In this document: piece by piece, positions 62,805 through 64,000 of the stretch
Position numbering within the stretch: the first letter of the stretch is position 1
Layout of the letters: each line of letters opens with the position of its first letter
Origin: Parietaria judaica
Taxonomy: Eukaryota > Streptophyta > Magnoliopsida > Rosales > Urticaceae
Length of the DNA stretch: 64,000 bases
Direction of reading: 5' to 3'
NCBI GenBank assembly: GCA_954871525.1
Contig: OX940865.1
Coordinates: 13,406,606 to 13,470,605 of the forward strand
Program-made: the position numbers and the translations under genes
The notes under the pieces: model-generated
What the model saw: only the letters and a program-made list of their open reading frames with translations
Databases searched by the model: none
Told to the model about the DNA's origin: nothing

Positions 62805-63544
62805 GCGGAGGTATTCAGGGGCAAGGGGGGACAGTTGCCCCCACTTGGAACCCAAAACCTCACTTGGCCGGTGTATTTTGCCCCCACTCTTTTCTTTTTT
62901 TACCTCAGATGGTTCGATTCCTCAGTCAGAGTGTTTTTTCCAATTGTTCGTTTGATTTCTCTCGCTCGAACTTCTTCACTTAGCTCGACTCCTCTTCATT
63001 ACTCCCGATCCTTCCGCCTTTTCCATCCTTCCACTCGACTCCACCGGTGCAGACCGTCACGCTAGAAGCTCAACCAGTGCAGGCCCCGCGCTTGCAGCCA
63101 GACCATCATTCGTTGCTCATTGCTCACCGATCCATTTACGGTTAAAGCTTCGTTCTCTTTTGTCGTTCATATTATTTTACTCCACTCAAATCGCTGTACG
63201 AAAATCGTATATTCTTGGTTTTGGACTTGTTTTCCTTTGCTCTGGATTGTTTCATAATTTTTTTACTGGATTTTAGCTACGATTCTTGCACACTATATGT
63301 TTGTAAAAATATCTAAGTCAGGGTTTAAATAGAAATATATCTGGATAGTTATTGACTAGTCATAATTTGCTTTCAAATTGTCATTTTTATGGTTTGTTTT
63401 TTTCGTGATTTCAATGATATTTTTTGTTGACAGGGCATATGGCATCCAATTTATCATAAATACATAGATATTTCAAGAAAAAGGAGAAGTTAATTCCCGG
63501 TGTATTAATTTTTGTCCCCCCTTAATGAATTCCTGGCTCCGCCC
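62802..63544. mobile_element. hAT-like non-autonomous element (~743 bp)
   Basis: Left end ggggcggag...aaggggggacagttgccc pairs with right end tttgtccccccttaat...ctccgccc in inverted orientation, as imperfect ~37-bp TIRs. GGGGCGGAG plus a poly-G box near the ends is usual for plant hAT elements related to zinc-finger MYM-type transposases. The interior resembles a leader and first intron (exon-like 62900-63140) but encodes no transposase. Confidence 0.65.
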
Positions 63545-63571
63545 ATATATATATATATATATATATATATA

Positions 63572-64000
63572 ACCTTGGGAGCTTCACCTCATTGCCAATC
63601 TTGGCTCCTACATTTATGTTTCATTAACAAAATAAAACGTTAGAGGTATTGTTTTAATTTCTACTTGTATTCTCTCTCGAATCCTTCGTTCAAGAATCTT
63701 TACATGAATTGAAAATTATAAGTATGATTTTTGAAATGCAAAATACAGTTGATTTGTAACACATAAATATTTCGAAAAAGCATATAATATATATTTCAGT
63801 TTTTTTTTTGGGTGCGGACATGATAGATATAAATATAAATTTACTTTGACCGAAGAAAGGATCAACTGATTTTTGTAGTAATTATTTGAGATAGATGGAA
63901 AATTATTATCCATTGTAATTTACATATTAGTTGACTGAAATAATATAATACATTACTGGTTTTGGCTTCATATCGCATTTAAGTGATTAAAAATAAGATG
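63572..64000. other. AT-rich intergenic DNA at window end
   Basis: No gene or repeat recognised. Confidence 0.45.

Overview
The window is plant nuclear DNA, almost certainly from a eudicot. Its genes have short introns with GT...AG borders (one GC...AG), a chloroplast-targeted ribosomal protein and plant-only families (cyclin-U, BRI1-like receptor, CDKD, SKIP31). The intergenic DNA is AT-rich and full of plant transposon relics. The species cannot be fixed from the sequence.

Layout. 1-1.4 kb: a cyclin-U2 (P-type cyclin) gene. 1.4-22.4 kb: a 21 kb gene-poor stretch of terminal-inverted-repeat (TIR) elements, a Cassandra-type LTR with its 5S rRNA-like core, minisatellites, a telomere-like degenerate repeat and a ~4 kb Helitron carrying duplicated SKP1 fragments. 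22.4-25.7 kb: BRL2, an intronless BRI1-like receptor kinase (minus). 28.3-28.8 kb: plastid ribosomal protein L29. 29.6-37 kb: TIR elements, including a 6 kb Pack-MULE-like unit nested in a small hAT element and holding pieces of a DUF1336 gene and of APE2. 37.5-45.4 kb: three intact genes on the plus strand, namely CDKD (CDK-activating kinase), the mitochondrial branched-chain keto-acid dehydrogenase E1-beta subunit, and a CIR1-like zinc-knuckle protein. 46.1-51.0 kb: a 4.9 kb TIR unit with a near-perfect 9-bp target duplication that encloses a broken tRNA isopentenyltransferase, a GTTAC minisatellite and an apparently intact ISY1 splicing-factor gene. 51.2-57.2 kb: SKIP31 (F-box), PHF5A (SF3b subunit) and a glycine-rich protein gene. 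57-64 kb: repeats, including a MULE-like element with an FKBP fragment, a LINE remnant and a hAT-like element inside TA repeats.

The intact genes are unrelated housekeeping or signalling genes, as expected in plant euchromatin; there is no operon-like logic. Four encode RNA-processing or likely RNA-processing proteins (CIR1-like, ISY1, PHF5A) or sit beside them (SKIP31), which is probably coincidence. The most striking theme is gene capture: at least three TIR elements and one Helitron carry fragments of at least five host genes. In the two largest, the gene pieces read inward from the TIRs toward a central tandem array, and one of these units carries what looks like a complete ISY1 gene.
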